NCBI RefSeq assembly: GCF_024723735.1
Contig: NZ_JANQDU010000003.1
Span: 822,493 to 886,492 of the forward strand
Source: Frigidibacter sp. ROC022
GTDB taxonomy: Bacteria; Pseudomonadota; Alphaproteobacteria; Rhodobacterales; Rhodobacteraceae
Direction: 5' to 3'
Length of the DNA stretch: 64,000 nucleotides
Positions 63,461 through 64,000 of this stretch are shown one piece after another (positions within the stretch are counted from its first letter, which is position 1; each line of letters begins with the position of its first letter). The position numbers were made by a program, and so were the translations under genes. A model generated the notes under the pieces. That model worked only from the letters and a program-made list of their open reading frames with translations, searched no databases and was not told the origin of the DNA.

Positions 63461-63478
63461 TTCGATCATATGATCGAA
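63461..63478. promoter_or_regulatory. 18-bp perfect palindrome, probable Lrp/AsnC operator
   Basis: TTCGATCATATGATCGAA is a perfect palindrome in the divergent region between the class V PLP gene and the Lrp gene. A further copy of its left half (CGATCAT at 63495-63501) starts with the same ATG-facing geometry, 32 bp away centre to centre, about three helical turns. Such phased sites suit octameric Lrp proteins. Confidence 0.7.
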
Positions 63479-63480
63479 AA

Positions 63481-63945
63481 ATGCAGTCGAAACTCGATCA
63501 TATGGATTTGCGCATCCTGGAGGAGTTGCAGCGCGATTCCGCACAATCGCAGCGGGCGCTCAGCGACCGTGTCGGGCTGTCGCAGAATGCGTGCTGGCGC
63601 CGTCTCAAGACGCTGGAGGCGGCAGGGATCATCCGCAACCGGACGGTGGTTCTGGACCGCAAGCAGCTGGGCGTCGGGCTGGTGGTCTTCGCGATGATCA
63701 AGACCCGGCATCATTCGGCCAGCTGGCTGAAGCAGTTCCGCCAGCATGTCTCGACGATCCCCGACGTGATCGACTTCTTCCGCATCGGGGGCGATTACGA
63801 CTATCTGCTGAAGATCGTGACCCGCGACATGAACAGCTATGACGAGGTCTACAAGCGGCTGATCGGCGATCTGGAACTGGAGGCCGTCACCTCCTATTTC
63901 GCGATGGAGGCGATCGCCGAGCAACGCCCGATCCGGCTGACCTGA
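63481..63945 (+). CDS. Lrp/AsnC family transcriptional regulator
   Basis: The 154-residue protein has the winged helix LDHMDLRILEELQRDSAQSQ and LSDRVGLSQNACWRRLKTLEAAGII, followed by a RAM (ACT-like) ligand domain with GGDYDYLLKIVTRDMNSYDEVYKRLIG. The start is uncertain: ATG 63481 (154 residues) or ATG 63502 (147 residues), neither with a ribosome site. It probably controls the divergent aminotransferase-fold/MFS genes and itself. Confidence 0.92.
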   Translation: MQSKLDHMDLRILEELQRDSAQSQRALSDRVGLSQNACWRRLKTLEAAGIIRNRTVVLDRKQLGVGLVVFAMIKTRHHSASWLKQFRQHVSTIPDVIDFFRIGGDYDYLLKIVTRDMNSYDEVYKRLIGDLELEAVTSYFAMEAIAEQRPIRLT

Positions 63946-63976
63946 CGCGCCGGCCGGCCGGGGCCGCCCGGCGCGT
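63945..63976 (+). terminator. Terminator after the Lrp gene
   Basis: A 9-bp inverted repeat (63945-63953 with 63968-63976) overlaps the last base of the stop codon and is followed by CTGTTCCCTTCC. It fits an intrinsic terminator with a weak T-tract. Confidence 0.5.
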
Positions 63977-64000
63977 CTGTTCCCTTCCGCCTAGAAGAAA

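Noticed and set aside
61678..63480. 5' extension of the Lrp frame over the aminotransferase-fold gene, giving 755 residues
   Set aside because: The extension is antisense to a clear PLP enzyme and not protein-like; the regulator is complete from 63481 or 63502.

Overview
The window is 64 kb of GC-rich, tightly packed bacterial chromosome or large-replicon sequence with no rRNA, tRNA, IS element, phage or CRISPR. Frequent ATGA and TGATG stop/start overlaps, a TRAP transporter, several ABC import systems, CoxDE-type molybdenum-enzyme maturation genes and an MFS protein with a His-rich tail suggest an alphaproteobacterium, probably of the Rhodobacterales (inference, no marker gene is present). 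It reads as a specialised catabolic and transport island.

Layout. (1) 1-20484, all on the + strand: a cut-off LivG-type ATPase, a LivF ATPase fused to a UPF0261/Tm-1-like domain, a TIM-barrel PEP-hydrolase-like protein, a 1069-residue SPFH (flotillin/stomatin-type) membrane protein with 50 uninterrupted 11-residue coiled-coil repeats, two SRPBCC proteins, a molybdenum hydroxylase (FAD, 2Fe-2S and a split molybdopterin subunit), CoxD/CoxE-like maturation proteins, an amidohydrolase, a metallo-beta-lactamase-fold lactonase, an SMP-30/isochorismatase-like fusion, an SDR, an FAH-family enzyme and a formylglycine-generating enzyme (FGE). (2) 20497-37877: a probable regulon of a GntR/FCD regulator (33460-34197). 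Three near-identical 20-bp operators (23322, 31941, 34236) lie in its three divergent promoter regions. They serve a GGT-family protein, two enolase-superfamily enzymes, an aspartoacylase-like hydrolase, an M81 peptidase, three CxPxR sulfatases and a complete dipeptide-type ABC importer. (3) 37885-44153: TRAP transporter divergent from a CitE-like lyase, MaoC hydratase, class III CoA-transferase and a GntR/UTRA regulator, resembling a C5-dicarboxylate (itaconate/mesaconate-like) pathway. (4) 44169-52758: two divergent CUT2-type sugar ABC systems. (5) 52809-63945: a minus-strand run with a polyamine-type ABC importer, opine-dehydrogenase-like enzyme, two carboxymuconolactone-decarboxylase-like (CMD) proteins, a flavin monooxygenase-like protein, an MFS transporter and a class V aminotransferase-fold protein, divergent from an Lrp/AsnC regulator.

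How the genes may work together. Region 2 looks like a self-contained system: import by the dipeptide-type transporter, then removal of sulfate in the cytoplasm by three sulfatases that need formylglycine (made by the FGE at 19498), and cleavage of amide or gamma-glutamyl bonds by the GGT-like, aspartoacylase-like and M81 enzymes. The common operator is the strongest evidence that these genes form one unit. Region 1 looks like uptake plus hydroxylation and ring-opening of an unknown heterocyclic or amide compound, with an unusual membrane scaffold protein encoded in the same run. Every substrate-binding-protein gene in the window is followed by a GC-rich hairpin before the next gene, probably setting a higher binding-protein level.
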